A stretch of DNA of 64,000 bases from Acidobacteriota bacterium (GCA_023429845.1 JAEZCY010000374.1:1-64000); one strand, 5' to 3'. Positions 35,134 to 45,525 are shown, numbered from the stretch's first letter. Made by a program: numbers and translations. Notes: generated from the letters alone by a model not told the origin.

Positions 35134-36570
35134 ATGCGATCAGTATCCCTGCGTGTGCTTGCTGCCGCGCTGGGCCTGGCCGTTGCCGTGGCCGCGCCCC
35201 CGCGCACGGCCGCCCAGACGCCGGCCACGCCACCCGCCGCCACGCCAGACCCTACGCCTCCGGGCAAGGGCGGGCGCTCCGTCGCGAATGACGACCCGTA
35301 TCCCAGCACTTACCAGACGCCGCCGTCTGCGCCGTTCGCGATCCGCAATGCGACGATTCTGACGGCCGCCGGGCCGGTCATCCAGAAGGGGACGGTGCTG
35401 GTGCGCGACGGCCGGATCGTCGCGGTCGGCGCCTCGGTGGACGTGCCGGCCGGCGTAACGGTGATCGACGCCGCCGGCAAGTACGTCACGCCCGGCATCA
35501 TCGACGACCATTCGCACCTCGGCGTGTACGCCGCACCAGGCGTGCAGGCCCACTCGGACGGCAACGAGATGGTCAGGCCCAACACGGCCGACGTCTGGGC
35601 CGAGCACGGGGTGTGGCCGCAGGACCCGCAGTTCCCGCTCAACCTGGCTGGCGGCGTCACGACGCTCCAGGTGCTGCCAGGGTCGGCCAACCTGTTCGGC
35701 GGCCGCAGTGTGGTGCTGAAGGTGGTGCCGGCGCGCACCGTCCAGGAGATGAAGTTCCCGGGTGCGCGGTACGGCCTGAAGATGGCGTGCGGCGAGAACC
35801 CGAAGCGCGTATACGCGACGCGCGGTCCGTCCACCCGCATGGGCAACGTCGCCGGCTATCGTGCCGCGTGGATTCAGGCCGAGGCGTATCGCCGCAAGTG
35901 GGACAAGTGGAGCGCGGACAAGAAGGGTGAGCCGCCGACGCGTGACCTCGCGCTCGAGACCCTCGCGGAGGTGCTCCGCGGCAACATCTACGTACACAAC
36001 CACTGCTACCGCGCCGACGAGATGGCGCAGATCCTCGACCTCGCCAACGAGTTCGGCTATCAGGTGCGCTCGTTCCACCACGCGGTGGAGGGCTACAAGA
36101 TCGCCGACCTGCTCGCCAAGCGCGACGTTGCCGCGTCGGTATGGGCCGACTGGGGCGGGTTCAAGCTCGAGGCGCTCGACGGCATCAAGGCCAACCCCGC
36201 CATCATCCATGCGGCGGGCGGTCGCACGATCATCCACTCCGACAGCCCGTCGGACTCGCAGCGGTTGACGCAGGAGGCCGCCAAGGCGGTTGCGGCAGGC
36301 CGCCGGATCGGCATCACGGTGACACCCGCGGACGCGATCAAATGGGTGACACTCAATCCGGCCTGGGCACTGGGCCTCGACGACCGGATCGGCTCCCTCG
36401 AACCCGGCAAGAACGCCGACATCGTCCTCTGGTCGGGCGACCCCTTCAGCGTGTATTCGCGAGCCGAGCGCGTCTGGATCGACGGCGCGCTGCGCTACGA
36501 CCGTGCCGACGCGACCAACCGCTGGCGCACGGATTTCGAACTCGGCTTCATCCCCCTGGAGACCCGCTGA
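35134..36570 (+). CDS. secreted amidohydrolase (imidazolonepropionase-like)
   Basis: This 478-residue protein has a signal peptide (cleavage near RTAAQ) and a Pro-rich linker, then an amidohydrolase composite fold. Metal ligands are visible: HSH in TPGIIDDHSHLGVY, His in IYVHNHCYRADEM, HH in RSFHHAVEGYK and the Asp in TIIHSDSPSDSQ. It closes with the usual GSLEPGKNADIVLWSGDPF. The substrate is unknown; related enzymes act on dipeptides or cyclic amides. AAAGGA lies 5 bases before the ATG. The next gene begins 1 bp after its stop and is a paralogue lacking the ligands. Confidence 0.92.
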   Translation: MRSVSLRVLAAALGLAVAVAAPPRTAAQTPATPPAATPDPTPPGKGGRSVANDDPYPSTYQTPPSAPFAIRNATILTAAGPVIQKGTVLVRDGRIVAVGASVDVPAGVTVIDAAGKYVTPGIIDDHSHLGVYAAPGVQAHSDGNEMVRPNTADVWAEHGVWPQDPQFPLNLAGGVTTLQVLPGSANLFGGRSVVLKVVPARTVQEMKFPGARYGLKMACGENPKRVYATRGPSTRMGNVAGYRAAWIQAEAYRRKWDKWSADKKGEPPTRDLALETLAEVLRGNIYVHNHCYRADEMAQILDLANEFGYQVRSFHHAVEGYKIADLLAKRDVAASVWADWGGFKLEALDGIKANPAIIHAAGGRTIIHSDSPSDSQRLTQEAAKAVAAGRRIGITVTPADAIKWVTLNPAWALGLDDRIGSLEPGKNADIVLWSGDPFSVYSRAERVWIDGALRYDRADATNRWRTDFELGFIPLETR

Positions 36571-36571
36571 C

Positions 36572-37834
36572 ATGCGCCGCATCACCTGCATCCTGTCCGG
36601 CCTCCTCTGCGTGAGCACCGGCATCGCCGTCGCGCAACCGGTCGCCATCGTCGGCGCCCGCGTCCACACCGTGTCTGGCGGCGTTCTCGAGAACGCGACC
36701 GTCGTCATCGACGATGGGCGGATCGCCGCGGTAGGGGTCGGCGTGAAGGCGCCGGCGGGCGCGCGCCTCATCCAGGGACGAGGCAAGTGGGTCACACCCG
36801 GCCTCATCAACAGCGTGACCGCTCTCGGGGTGTCCGAGATCGGGTCGGTCGGCGAGACGAACGACGCCTCGGCTCGCGGCGACCGCGGCGTCGCGGCTGC
36901 GTTCAAGGTATGGGAGGGGTTGAACCCGGACTCGGTTCTCTGGGCGCCCACGCGGAACGAGGGCGTCACGTCGGTCGTCGAGGTGCCGTCCGGCGGCGTC
37001 GTGTCGGGCCAGGCGGCGCTCGTGGACACGGCTGGACCGACCGCAGAGGAGTTCCTGCGCAAGGCGCCCGTGGCCTATGTGCTGAACTACGGTGCCGCGA
37101 GCGGCAACGACGGCCCGTCGTCGCGCGGCGAAGCGCTGCAGGCGATCAGGGCGCTGCTCAGCGACGCCAAGGCCTACCCGAGCCGCAAGGACGCATACGA
37201 ACGCGGCGAAAGCCGCCCGTTTGCCGCCGGCCACGCGCAGCTCGAGGCACTGCAACCCGTCGTCGACGGCCAGGCGCTCGTGCTCGTCAACGTGGACCGC
37301 GCGAGTGACGTGCTCGCGGTGCTCGGGCTCGCGAAGGAGTTCGGGCTGCGCCTGGCGATCGTGGGAGGGGCCGAAGCGTGGAAGGTGGCGCCGCAGCTCG
37401 CGGCTGCGAAAGTGCCGGTACTGACCGGTGCACTCGACAACCTGCCGTCGGATTTCGCGACGCTGGGCGCCCGGCAGGAGAACGCGGCGCTGCTGCGCAA
37501 GGCTGGCGTCCCGGTCGTGCTGACGGCGGGCACGCGGGAGACGTTCAACGTGCGCAAGATTCGGCAGCACGCCGGCAATGCCGTGGCGTACGGCCTGCCG
37601 TGGGACGAGGCGCTGCGCGCCGTGACGCTCGCGCCCGCGGAGTTGTTCGGCGTGGCCGATGCCATCGGCTCGATTGCCGAGGGCAGGGTCGCCAACCTCG
37701 TGGTGTGGAGCGGGGACCCGTTCGAGTTCAGCAGCGATGCCGAGCACGTGTTCGTGCGCGGCCGGGAGGTGCAGGGGTCGTCGAGGCAGGACGAACTCGC
37801 CGAGCGCTACAAGACCGGCACGCGGGGCAAATGA
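36572..37834 (+). CDS. secreted amidohydrolase-like protein without metal ligands
   Basis: This 420-residue protein has a signal peptide (LSGLLCVSTGIAVAQ) and is paralogous to the preceding gene along its length, but each metal position is changed. TPGLINSVTALGVS replaces HSH; LVNVDRASDVL replaces VHNHCYRADEM; IVGGAEAWK replaces FHHAVEGYK; VLTAGTRETFN replaces HSDSPSDSQ. The C-terminal GSIAEGRVANLVVWSGDPF is kept. Loss at every ligand with an intact frame indicates a pseudoenzyme rather than a decaying gene. It may form a hetero-oligomer with its active neighbour, with which it is translationally coupled (1-bp gap). Confidence 0.88.
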   Translation: MRRITCILSGLLCVSTGIAVAQPVAIVGARVHTVSGGVLENATVVIDDGRIAAVGVGVKAPAGARLIQGRGKWVTPGLINSVTALGVSEIGSVGETNDASARGDRGVAAAFKVWEGLNPDSVLWAPTRNEGVTSVVEVPSGGVVSGQAALVDTAGPTAEEFLRKAPVAYVLNYGAASGNDGPSSRGEALQAIRALLSDAKAYPSRKDAYERGESRPFAAGHAQLEALQPVVDGQALVLVNVDRASDVLAVLGLAKEFGLRLAIVGGAEAWKVAPQLAAAKVPVLTGALDNLPSDFATLGARQENAALLRKAGVPVVLTAGTRETFNVRKIRQHAGNAVAYGLPWDEALRAVTLAPAELFGVADAIGSIAEGRVANLVVWSGDPFEFSSDAEHVFVRGREVQGSSRQDELAERYKTGTRGK

Positions 37835-37886
37835 TTCGCTGAAGGGAGGCTCGCTCTCCGAGCGGGCCTGCCCCGCCGTCCGGTGG

Positions 37887-40058
37887 CTAGTTGCTGGCGC
37901 GCGCCTTTGCGTCCACGCCGAGGTTCGCGACGAGGAATGCCCAGCGGTCCGCGGCTTCCTCGATCAACTTGCCGGTGGGTTTGCCGGCGCCGTGGCCCGC
38001 CTTCGTTTCGATGCGGATGAGGACCGGCTGCGGACCCTTGTGCGCGGCCTGAAGCGCCGCGGCGAACTTGAAGCTGTGGGCCGGCACCACGCGGTCGTCG
38101 TGGTCTGCCGTCGTCACCATGGTCGCGGGGTAGGCGGTGCCGGGCTTCAGGTTATGCAGCGGCGAGTACTTGTAGAGAACGTCGAAGCCGTCCTTGGTCT
38201 CCGCACTCCCGTAGTCGGACTTCCACGCCCAGCCGATGGTGAACTCGTGGAAGCGCAGCATGTCCATCACGCCGACGGCAGGCAGCGCCGCGCCGAACAA
38301 CTCCGGTCGCTGCGTCATCACCGCCCCCACCAGCAGTCCGCCGTTGCTGCCGCCGCCGATCGCGAGCTTCGGAGTCGAGGTGTACTTCTCGCCGATGAGG
38401 TACTCGGCCGCGGCGATGAAGTCATCGAACACGTTCTGCTTGTTCGACAGGCGGCCCGCGTCGTGCCAGGCCTTGCCGTACTCGCCACCGCCGCGCAGGT
38501 TGGCGACCGCGTAGATGCCGCCCATCTCCATCCAGGCGAGGTTGGCCGGCGAGAAGGCCGGGGTCAGCGAGATGTCGAAGCCGCCATACCCGTACAGGTA
38601 CGTCGGGTTGCTCCCGTCCCTCCGCACGCCCTTCCTGTGCGTGATGAACATCGGAATGCGCGTGCCGTCCTTCGACGGGTAGAACACCTGCGACGTCTCG
38701 TACTGCGCCGGGTCGAAGGCCACCTTCGGCTGCTTGAACACCTGACTGGCGTGGGTCGTCATGTCCAGCCGGTAGATGGCGGCCGGATGCGCGAACGACG
38801 AGAACGCGTAGAAGCCTTCGGCCTGCTCCCGGCGTCCGGTGAACTGCACGGCGCCGATGGCCGGCAGTTCCACGTCGTGCTTCCGGGTGCCGTCGAGGCC
38901 GTAGACGCGCAGCTTGTTCTGCGCATCGACCTGCCAGGTCGCGACGAACTGGTCCCCTGCCATCGTCACATCGCCCAGCACGTCCTGCTTCGGGCCCTCG
39001 GCGATCAGCGTCTTCCACGCCGAGGGCGACTCCTGGCCCTGCGTGATCCCGACGAGGCGCTTGCGCGGCGCGCCGTTGTCGGTGAGCACATAGAACGTGC
39101 TGCCGTCATTGCCGACGATGGAGTACGACGCGTCGAACTCGTCGAGGAACGGCTCGACCTTCGCATCGGGTTTCGTGAGGTCCTTCACGAACACGCGGTT
39201 GCGCGGGTCGGTGCCCTCGCTCTGGTAGATCAGCAGGTACCTCCCGTCGTCGGTGACGTCCGCCACGAGGCCCCAGTCTGGCTTGTCAGGACGCGCGTAC
39301 GTCAGCGTGTCGGCATCCTGGGGCGTGCCGATCCTGTGGAAGTACACCTTCTGGTTCTTGTTGACGCCGGTGAGGGCGTCGCCGTCCTTCGGCGCGTCGT
39401 AGCGGCTGTAGAAGAACCCGGTTCCGTCCTTCAGCCAGGCGGCCGTGGAGAACTTCGACCACCGGATCTCGTCGGACGTGTCGCGGCCGGTCGCCACCTC
39501 GCGCACCTTCCAGCGGATCCAGTCCGAGCCGCTCTCCGACAGCGAGTACGCCATGTAGCGTCCATCCTCCGAGAACGTCGTCGTGCCCACCGCGACCGTG
39601 CCGTCCGGCGAGAGCGAGTTGGGGTCGAGCAGCACCTCTGGCGTCGCGTCGAGGCTTCGCGCGCGGTAGAACACGGCCTGGTTCTGCAGGCCGTCGTTTC
39701 GCGTGAAGACGTAGAACTCGCCGCGCTTGCGCGGCAGGCCATAGCGCTCGTAGTTCCACAGGGTCGTCAGGCGTTTCCGGATGCCGTCGCGCGCCGGGAT
39801 TCTCTCGAGGTATGCGAAGGTGACCGCGTTCTGCGCCTCGACCCAGGCCTTCGTGTCGGCGGCGTTGTCGTCCTCGAGCCAGCGGTACGGGTCGGCGACC
39901 TTCGTGCCGAAGTAGTCGTCGGCCTGGTCCACCGTCCTGGTTTGCGGATACGACGTCGGAGCGGGCGGCGCGGCTGGGGCGGCGGGCTGGGCAACCGCGC
40001 TGGTCGCGGCAGCCACGATGATCGGTGCGGTCATGGCAAGGGCAAGCAGGTGGCGCAT
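37887..40058 (-). CDS. prolyl oligopeptidase, S9A family, exported
   Basis: This 723-residue protein has a signal peptide ([19 protein letters not shown]), a beta-propeller domain (about 100-460) and a C-terminal alpha/beta hydrolase domain. The catalytic serine is in [11 protein letters not shown], the Asp in [11 protein letters not shown] and the His in [11 protein letters not shown]. It cuts short peptides after proline, probably in the periplasm. The N-terminal [27 protein letters not shown] is typical. It is convergent with the amidohydrolase pair and divergent from the deacetylase gene; the neighbourhood is rich in exported hydrolases. Confidence 0.96.
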   Translation of the reverse strand: MRHLLALAMTAPIIVAAATSAVAQPAAPAAPPAPTSYPQTRTVDQADDYFGTKVADPYRWLEDDNAADTKAWVEAQNAVTFAYLERIPARDGIRKRLTTLWNYERYGLPRKRGEFYVFTRNDGLQNQAVFYRARSLDATPEVLLDPNSLSPDGTVAVGTTTFSEDGRYMAYSLSESGSDWIRWKVREVATGRDTSDEIRWSKFSTAAWLKDGTGFFYSRYDAPKDGDALTGVNKNQKVYFHRIGTPQDADTLTYARPDKPDWGLVADVTDDGRYLLIYQSEGTDPRNRVFVKDLTKPDAKVEPFLDEFDASYSIVGNDGSTFYVLTDNGAPRKRLVGITQGQESPSAWKTLIAEGPKQDVLGDVTMAGDQFVATWQVDAQNKLRVYGLDGTRKHDVELPAIGAVQFTGRREQAEGFYAFSSFAHPAAIYRLDMTTHASQVFKQPKVAFDPAQYETSQVFYPSKDGTRIPMFITHRKGVRRDGSNPTYLYGYGGFDISLTPAFSPANLAWMEMGGIYAVANLRGGGEYGKAWHDAGRLSNKQNVFDDFIAAAEYLIGEKYTSTPKLAIGGGSNGGLLVGAVMTQRPELFGAALPAVGVMDMLRFHEFTIGWAWKSDYGSAETKDGFDVLYKYSPLHNLKPGTAYPATMVTTADHDDRVVPAHSFKFAAALQAAHKGPQPVLIRIETKAGHGAGKPTGKLIEEAADRWAFLVANLGVDAKARASN

Positions 40059-40201
40059 GGGGCTACTCCAGCACTTCTTGATAACACATCGGCGATCCCG
40101 GGCTCGTCCGAGTCCGCACCCGTTGCGGCCCATCTGCCGACCCATGTAGGCTGCAGGCCGCGGGTACGCCCCGTGTCCGCCCCCTCCCGAGGAGTGCAGC
40201 C

Positions 40202-41092
40202 GTGTCGTTCAGAACAATCCTGCTCCCCGCGCTGGCCACGATCGTGGCTGGCGCATCAGCCGTTTCGGCGCAGACCGCGCCGTCCGAAAAGCTCAGCATC
40301 ATCATGTTCGGGGCACACCCCGACGACTGCGACATCCGCTCGGCGGGCACCGCAGCGAAGTGGGTCGCCCTCGGCCACAAGGTGCGCTTCGTGTCCGTGA
40401 CCAACGGCGATGCCGGGCATCACGAGATGGGCGGAGGCATCCTCGCGGCTCGCCGGCGCGCCGAGGCTCAGGAGGTCGGCCGTCGTCTCGGCCTCGAGTA
40501 CGTCGTGCTCGACAACCACGACGGCGAACTCGTGCCGTCGCTGCCGATACGCGAGCAGATCATCGCGCAGATCCGCGAGGTGAACGCCGACCTGGTGCTC
40601 GGTCCCCGCCCCAACGACTACCACCCCGACCACCGTTACACGGGTGTGCTCCTCCAGGACGCCGCCTTCATGGTGTCGGTGCCCAACATCCTCACGCACG
40701 TGCCGGCGACGAAGAAGAACCCGGTGTTCCTCTACTACCAGGACAACTTCCAGAAGCCCAATCCGTTCTCGCCGGACATCGTGGTGGACATCACCGACAC
40801 GTTCGACAAGAAGATCGACGCGCTCGATGCACACGTCTCGCAGTTCTACGAGTGGCTGCCGTGGCACGCGGGTCGGCTCGATCAGGTGCCCAAGGACGTC
40901 AAGGCGCGGCGCGAGTGGCTGAAGAAGGATCGCGGCAACGGCCCCAATCCCGCCGTGCGCGCAGCCCTCGAGAAGTGGTACGGCAAGGAGGCCGCCGCGA
41001 AGGTCCAGCAGGCCGAGGCCTTCGAGATCTGCGAGTACGGCGCGCGCCCGTCGCAGGCCGACATCAAGCGCCTGTTCCCCTTCCTGCCCTGA
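40202..41092 (+). CDS. PIG-L/LmbE family deacetylase, exported
   Basis: This 296-residue protein starts at GTG 40202 with GAGGAG 7 bases upstream. A signal peptide ends near SAVSAQ. The zinc motif AHPDDCD is at about residue 38, with the third ligand in YHPDHRYTG. Enzymes of this family remove N-acetyl groups from sugars such as GlcNAc derivatives. LWPL-like YEWLPWHAGRLDQVP near residue 220 is also typical. Export to the periplasm suggests a role in sugar breakdown rather than thiol biosynthesis. A perfect palindrome (GCACCGATCGGTGC, 41104-41117) follows the stop. Confidence 0.93.
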   Translation: MSFRTILLPALATIVAGASAVSAQTAPSEKLSIIMFGAHPDDCDIRSAGTAAKWVALGHKVRFVSVTNGDAGHHEMGGGILAARRRAEAQEVGRRLGLEYVVLDNHDGELVPSLPIREQIIAQIREVNADLVLGPRPNDYHPDHRYTGVLLQDAAFMVSVPNILTHVPATKKNPVFLYYQDNFQKPNPFSPDIVVDITDTFDKKIDALDAHVSQFYEWLPWHAGRLDQVPKDVKARREWLKKDRGNGPNPAVRAALEKWYGKEAAAKVQQAEAFEICEYGARPSQADIKRLFPFLP

Positions 41093-41301
41093 GCGTGCCG
41101 GCGGCACCGATCGGTGCTCCGGCTGCGCATCACGCACGTCGAGCAGCTGCAGGGGATGGAGGAGCGGACCGCATCCACGACCCTGCAGCTGAACCTCCGC
41201 GCGACCTCCGACGAGACGGAGCCCGGTAAGCCCGTCGTTCACGTCGGGGTCGCCGACGAGCGCCTCGGCAAGCGGCGGAATTGCGGCATACTCACCCGCA
41301 C

Positions 41302-42657
41302 ATGGTCAACGGGTCGGCGCGCGGCAACCAGAGCGTCCAGCGGTCCATCGCGCGCATCGTGCTCCCATACGCGGGGTTCGCCGCGTTGTGGATCCTCCTC
41401 TCCGATCGCGCACTCGACCAACTGGTGCCGGGCGCTGCGGCCTACTCGGCGTTCTCGACAATCAAGGGCCTTTGCTTCGTCGCCGTCACGGCCGGCCTGC
41501 TGTGGATGCTGCTCCGTCTCGAGTTGACGCGCCGTGCCACCGCGGAGCGCGCCTTGCAGCTGACGACGGAACAACTCGAGCGCGCGCAGCAGGTGGCGCA
41601 CCTCGGGATCTGGTCCTGGGACATCCCGAACGATCGGCTGACCTGGTCCGACCAGATGTTCGCGATCTTCGGGATCAGTCGCGAGGCGTTCGTCGGCGAC
41701 CTGCGCGGCATCGCGCTCGGAGCCATCCATCCCGACGATCGTGACCGCGTGGTGGCCGCCAACCGGGCGGTGCTCACCGGTGAGCCGGCGAGGCGCATCG
41801 AGTACCGCGTGGTGTGGCCGGACGGCACCGTCAGGACGGTGTGGGCCGAGGGTGCCGACCTCACGGCTGACGAGTCGGGCCGCCCGCTGCAGGTCACCGG
41901 CATCGTGCAGGACATCACCGAGCGCTCACTCGTCGAGCGTCAGTTGTTGCGCGCCCAGCGTTCCCAGGCCGCCGGCGCCCTCGCGAGCGGCATCGCGCAC
42001 GACCTGAACAACGTGCTGACGCCCGTGATGATGATTGCGCCGCTGTTGCGCGACCGTGTCACCGAGGACGAGGACAAGGAGATGCTCGACACGCTGGACC
42101 AGGCGGCCCAGCGCGGGTCGGCCATCATCGGGAAGCTGCTGACCTTCGCCCGCGGCGAGCCGACCGTCCGCACGCGCCTCGCGGTGCGCGGACTGGTCAA
42201 CGAGATGGAGAAGATCGCGAAGGACACCTTTCCTCGCGACATCGTGATGCAGACAGACCTGCCCCCGGACCTCTGGGACGTCGCGGGCGACGCGACGCTG
42301 CTGCACCAGGTGCTGCTGAACCTGTGTCTCAACGCGCGCGACGCCATGCCGCAGGGTGGTCGGTTGACGATCTCCGCGGCCAACGTCACGCTCGATGAGC
42401 AGGAGGTCGTCGGCGACGTCGTGGCCGGCCCGTTCGTCAGGTTGACGGTCAGCGACGTCGGGACCGGCATTGCCGCCGAGCATCTCGATCGCATCTTCGA
42501 CCCGTTCTTCACGACCAAGGACGTCGGCAAGGGCACGGGTCTTGGCCTCTCGAGCGTCATGGGCATCGTGCGCGGACACCAGGGCTTCGTGCGCGTCGAG
42601 AGCCTGCCCGGGCAGGGAAGCCGCTTCGACGTCTACCTGCCCGCACACGTCAGGTAG
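41302..42657 (+). CDS. membrane PAS-domain histidine kinase
   Basis: The protein has 451 residues: two transmembrane helices (about 19-38 and 53-72), a PAS domain (about 95-205, [20 protein letters not shown], ending VQDITERS), phospho-accepting H233 in [12 protein letters not shown], and a HATPase domain ([28 protein letters not shown]). It belongs to the NtrB-like class with DLNN. No receiver is fused and no response regulator lies in the same orientation. ATG 41302 is chosen; a TTG at 41281 is possible. The last codons and stop lie inside a dispersed repeat (family B), so the C-terminus was probably set by insertion of that repeat. Confidence 0.92.
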   Translation: MVNGSARGNQSVQRSIARIVLPYAGFAALWILLSDRALDQLVPGAAAYSAFSTIKGLCFVAVTAGLLWMLLRLELTRRATAERALQLTTEQLERAQQVAHLGIWSWDIPNDRLTWSDQMFAIFGISREAFVGDLRGIALGAIHPDDRDRVVAANRAVLTGEPARRIEYRVVWPDGTVRTVWAEGADLTADESGRPLQVTGIVQDITERSLVERQLLRAQRSQAAGALASGIAHDLNNVLTPVMMIAPLLRDRVTEDEDKEMLDTLDQAAQRGSAIIGKLLTFARGEPTVRTRLAVRGLVNEMEKIAKDTFPRDIVMQTDLPPDLWDVAGDATLLHQVLLNLCLNARDAMPQGGRLTISAANVTLDEQEVVGDVVAGPFVRLTVSDVGTGIAAEHLDRIFDPFFTTKDVGKGTGLGLSSVMGIVRGHQGFVRVESLPGQGSRFDVYLPAHVR

Positions 42658-42674
42658 GGACCGCTGTCCCAGCG
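42644..42674. repeat. dispersed repeat, family B copy overlapping a gene end
   Basis: This block is identical over 31 bp to 29193-29223. The TAG in CAGGTAGGG (42655-42657) is the stop codon of the PAS kinase, and AHVR just before it is encoded by the repeat. The downstream stem is slightly changed (CAGCGATCC). Confidence 0.85.
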
Positions 42675-42729
42675 ATCCGTCCGCGTAGTCCGGCAGGAGC
42701 CGTCTGCGCTGCGACCGTCCCTTTTCGAC

Positions 42730-43515
42730 CTACCCGTGGATGGTGGCTTCGGCCAACAGCTTCTTCAAGCGGTTGTCGGGGCCGCGGCTGGCGACCAGGC
42801 GCGTGCCGTCGCGCAGGATGACGGCGTACTCGCCATGGAAGAGCGGCTGCAACTCGCGGATCCGGTCGGCATTGACGATGGTCGAGCGATGGATCCGGAT
42901 GAACTGCGACGCATCGAGCACCGATTCCATGCCCTTCATCGTCTCGCGCAGCAGATGCGACTGCGGCCCCATGTGCAGGCGCACGTAGTTGCCCTCGGCC
43001 TCGATCCAGTCGATGTCGTCCACCTTGACGAAGAACACCCGCCCGGACGACTTGACGACGATGCGTTGCTTCTCGCGCTGCTCCGCCGTGAGTGAGGCCA
43101 CCAGGGCGCGGAGACGGTCCTTGTCCACGCTGGCGTCGACGGCGCCGCGCTTGGCGATCGCCGCGCGTGCACGTTGCAGCGCCTGCGAGAAGCGCTCGGC
43201 GTTGAACGGCTTCAGCACGTAGTCGAGGGCATGCACCTCGAACGCCTTGAGCGCGTACTGGTCGTACGCCGTCACGAACACCACGTAGGGCATGTACTCG
43301 CCCTCGAGTGCGCGCAGCACGCCGAAGCCGTCCACGCTCGGCATCTGCACGTCGAGGAACACGAGGTCGGGCCGCAGCGCCCGAATCGCCTCGATGGCCT
43401 GCTGTCCGTCGCCGCACTCGCCGGCCACGACGACGTCGTCGTGCATGCCGAGCATCATGCGCACGCGCTCGCGGGCGAGGGGTTCGTCGTCGATGATCAG
43501 GGTCCGCAGGGTCAT
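42730..43515 (-). CDS. LytTR-family response regulator
   Basis: The protein has 261 residues: a receiver domain (1-120) with phospho-acceptor D55 in LVFLDVQMPS and the conserved Lys in DYVLKPF, then a LytTR DNA-binding domain (about 150-255, RIVVKSSGRVFFVKVDDIDWIE, FIRIHRSTIVN). Its start overlaps the end of the LytS-like kinase gene by 4 bp (ATGA), so the two form a translationally coupled two-component system. Target genes cannot be told from the window. Confidence 0.95.
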   Translation of the reverse strand: MTLRTLIIDDEPLARERVRMMLGMHDDVVVAGECGDGQQAIEAIRALRPDLVFLDVQMPSVDGFGVLRALEGEYMPYVVFVTAYDQYALKAFEVHALDYVLKPFNAERFSQALQRARAAIAKRGAVDASVDKDRLRALVASLTAEQREKQRIVVKSSGRVFFVKVDDIDWIEAEGNYVRLHMGPQSHLLRETMKGMESVLDASQFIRIHRSTIVNADRIRELQPLFHGEYAVILRDGTRLVASRGPDNRLKKLLAEATIHG

Positions 43516-44783
43516 GCCGAGACTCCTTCGACGGACGCGGAGCGTTCCGCGGCGTCTCCTAACGGCAGGCGGAGCCGGACGACGGCGCCGCCTTCGGGGT
43601 GGTTGGACAGCGTCAGCACGGCCCCCGGACCGTACAGCTCGCGCAGGCGTTCACGTGTGTTGCGCAGGCCGATGCCGCGCATCGGCAGGCCCTCCGGCCC
43701 GAGCCGGAAGCCGGGGCCGTCGTCGCGCACGGCGAGATCGAGCCAGTGCCCGCTGCGGCGCGCCGTGACTTCGATGCGCCCGCACTCCGGACGCGTGGCC
43801 AGGCCATGCTTGATGGCGTTCTCGGCGATGGGCTGCAACACCTGATTAGGTACGAAGACGTCGAGCAGGTGTTCCGGCACGTCGATGTCCACCCTCAGCC
43901 GGTCCTGGAAGCGCGTCCGCTGGATGTCCAGGTAGCGGCTCAGGAACTCCACTTCCTGTCCCAGGCACACCTCCTGGACCCCAATCGACTCGAGGGACAT
44001 GCGCAGCAGGTCGCTCAGCTGCGTGATCATCTCGTCGGCCGCATGCGCGTCGCGGTGCACCAGCGTCGAGATGGCATTCAGCGTGTTGAAGAGGAAGTGC
44101 GGGTGCAGCTGTCCCTTGAGCACCTCGAGCTGCGCCTTCGCCAGTCTGGCTTCGAGTTGTGACGCCCGAAGCGCCCGATCCCGGAAACGCTTGTAGTTGT
44201 GCCACGCCTGATGCACGGCGACCAGCACCCAGTAGGACTGGAACGCGAGATAGAACTGCGAGACCAGCAGCCACGAGAACGGCAGCGGCGCCGGATCCAC
44301 GAACGGGATGTGGCTGACCGCCCATCGGCAGCCGGCGTATGCCACGCACACGCCGAGGGAGCCGAGCAGGTGCACGCCGAACGACCGGCGCCAGTTGCCG
44401 GGTTCGAGGGGGAACCGCCGCGCGACCGTGAAGATCGCCGGGGCCAGCAGGAGGAACGGCAGCCACGTCGCGAAGCCCGAGAAGATGATCTCGGCCATCG
44501 GCAGGTCCACGCCGCGCATGCTGTACTGCAGCGCGAGCTGCGGCATCGTGACGACGCTGAGGACGACGAGGATGGAGGCAAGGACGAGCCAGCCGTGACG
44601 TTCGATGGCTTCCGTGTGCGAAGCGTTCGGCATGCGCAAAGTGTCCACGACGGCGGAGCGCAGGCCTCCGACGCGCAGATCGGCAGGGTCCACCGCAGGC
44701 AGGGCACCCTCGCGCGAGGCGACGGAAGCAGGTGACAGGGACATGCGGCTGAGCCGAACCACATCCGGTCTATCCCGCTCCAT
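43512..44783 (-). CDS. LytS/YehU-type histidine kinase
   Basis: This 423-residue protein has about four transmembrane helices between residues 65 and 190, a His_kinase domain with H229 in QLHPHFLFNTLNAIS, and a HATPase domain (QPIAENAIKHGL, RDDGPGF, GIGLRNTRERL). It is the sensor of the LytTR regulator encoded just downstream. The signal is unknown. The first Met (44783) gives a long N-terminal cytoplasmic tail; Met at 44744 or 44633 are possible starts, and the last would begin just before the first helix. Confidence 0.93.
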   Translation of the reverse strand: MERDRPDVVRLSRMSLSPASVASREGALPAVDPADLRVGGLRSAVVDTLRMPNASHTEAIERHGWLVLASILVVLSVVTMPQLALQYSMRGVDLPMAEIIFSGFATWLPFLLLAPAIFTVARRFPLEPGNWRRSFGVHLLGSLGVCVAYAGCRWAVSHIPFVDPAPLPFSWLLVSQFYLAFQSYWVLVAVHQAWHNYKRFRDRALRASQLEARLAKAQLEVLKGQLHPHFLFNTLNAISTLVHRDAHAADEMITQLSDLLRMSLESIGVQEVCLGQEVEFLSRYLDIQRTRFQDRLRVDIDVPEHLLDVFVPNQVLQPIAENAIKHGLATRPECGRIEVTARRSGHWLDLAVRDDGPGFRLGPEGLPMRGIGLRNTRERLRELYGPGAVLTLSNHPEGGAVVRLRLPLGDAAERSASVEGVSA

Positions 44784-44910
44784 GGCCGGCCTGCAACAGG
44801 TTCGGGACGAAGCGGATACTGATGGGACGAACCGGAGGGCCGCGGCGTTCAGTGGTCCAGGGCAAAATCACGGCGCTGCCCCTGAGCCAGGAGGTGCGTA
44901 CCAGTACCGA

Positions 44911-44988
44911 TGGTACGTAGCCGACAGCAAGGGAGGTCCGTAGCCGTCGGGCCAGGAGGTACGTAGCGGTCGGGGCCCTGCCCGACGG
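44911..44988. repeat. palindromic dispersed repeat, family A copy 5 (tandem array)
   Basis: Three imperfect units are spaced about 25 bp apart: GGTACGTAGCCGACAGC, GGTCCGTAGCCGTCGGGCC and GGTACGTAGCGGTCGGG followed by GCCCTGCCCGACGG. The last has a full stem. They fill the gap between the LytS-like kinase and the Cys-rich small protein genes. Confidence 0.75.
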
Positions 44989-44998
44989 ACTGATCGCG

Positions 44999-45223
44999 TC
45001 AGTGCGCCTGGCCGTTGCCGGCCGAGGTCCAGCGCAGCGCAGGGTTGCCCTGGGCGGCGGCCGCGACGGCCTCGGCGAGCTCGGCGAACCGGTCATCCTC
45101 GATGCGGAGGTTCAGGTCGCCGATCTGCAGGTGCAGGCAGCCGTGCTCGCAGCGGTAGACGCAGCACTCCCCTGATTCTCCGAGCATCTCGTACTGATCG
45201 TCCGTGAGTCCGTGGTCTGCCAT
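44999..45223 (-). CDS. small cysteine-rich protein of unknown function
   Basis: This 74-residue protein has GECCVYRCEHGCLHLQIGDL in its first half, giving four Cys and two His that could bind a metal, followed by an amphipathic helix (DDRFAELAEAVAAAAQ). No signal peptide or membrane segment is seen. I do not recognise a named family. Its acidic start MADHGLTDDQYEMLG and well-formed composition support a real gene. It may be a small metal-binding or redox protein; no neighbour clarifies this. Confidence 0.65.
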   Translation of the reverse strand: MADHGLTDDQYEMLGESGECCVYRCEHGCLHLQIGDLNLRIEDDRFAELAEAVAAAAQGNPALRWTSAGNGQAH

Positions 45224-45525
45224 GGCGTTCCGGCCGCATCGGCCGAACGGGCAGCGTAACGTTCCCCGTCGACGATGGTCAAGGCGTCGGGCAGGGGAGC
45301 GGCGAGCGCGTTGACCGCCGCGGCGGCTGCCAAACCATGTTTCGCGAGCAGCCACTGCCACGGACGGCAGATGGGCCGGGCGCGATGGACGAGCTGCCCG
45401 GCGAGCCAGCGGGGCCTGCGCATCGAGGTGCGTGCGCGCCATGCGGACCACGAGTTCGAGTCGTACGGACACGCGCTCGGGTATGCCGATCGCCTCGAAG
45501 GGCGCGGTGGGGGCGGCCGCCGCCG

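Noticed and set aside
41100..41301. Possible short gene (LRLRITHVEQLQGMEERTAS...) before the PAS kinase
   Set aside because: The frame has protein-like composition, but it has no convincing ribosome site and runs on into the kinase gene in another frame. It may be a remnant, but support is too weak.
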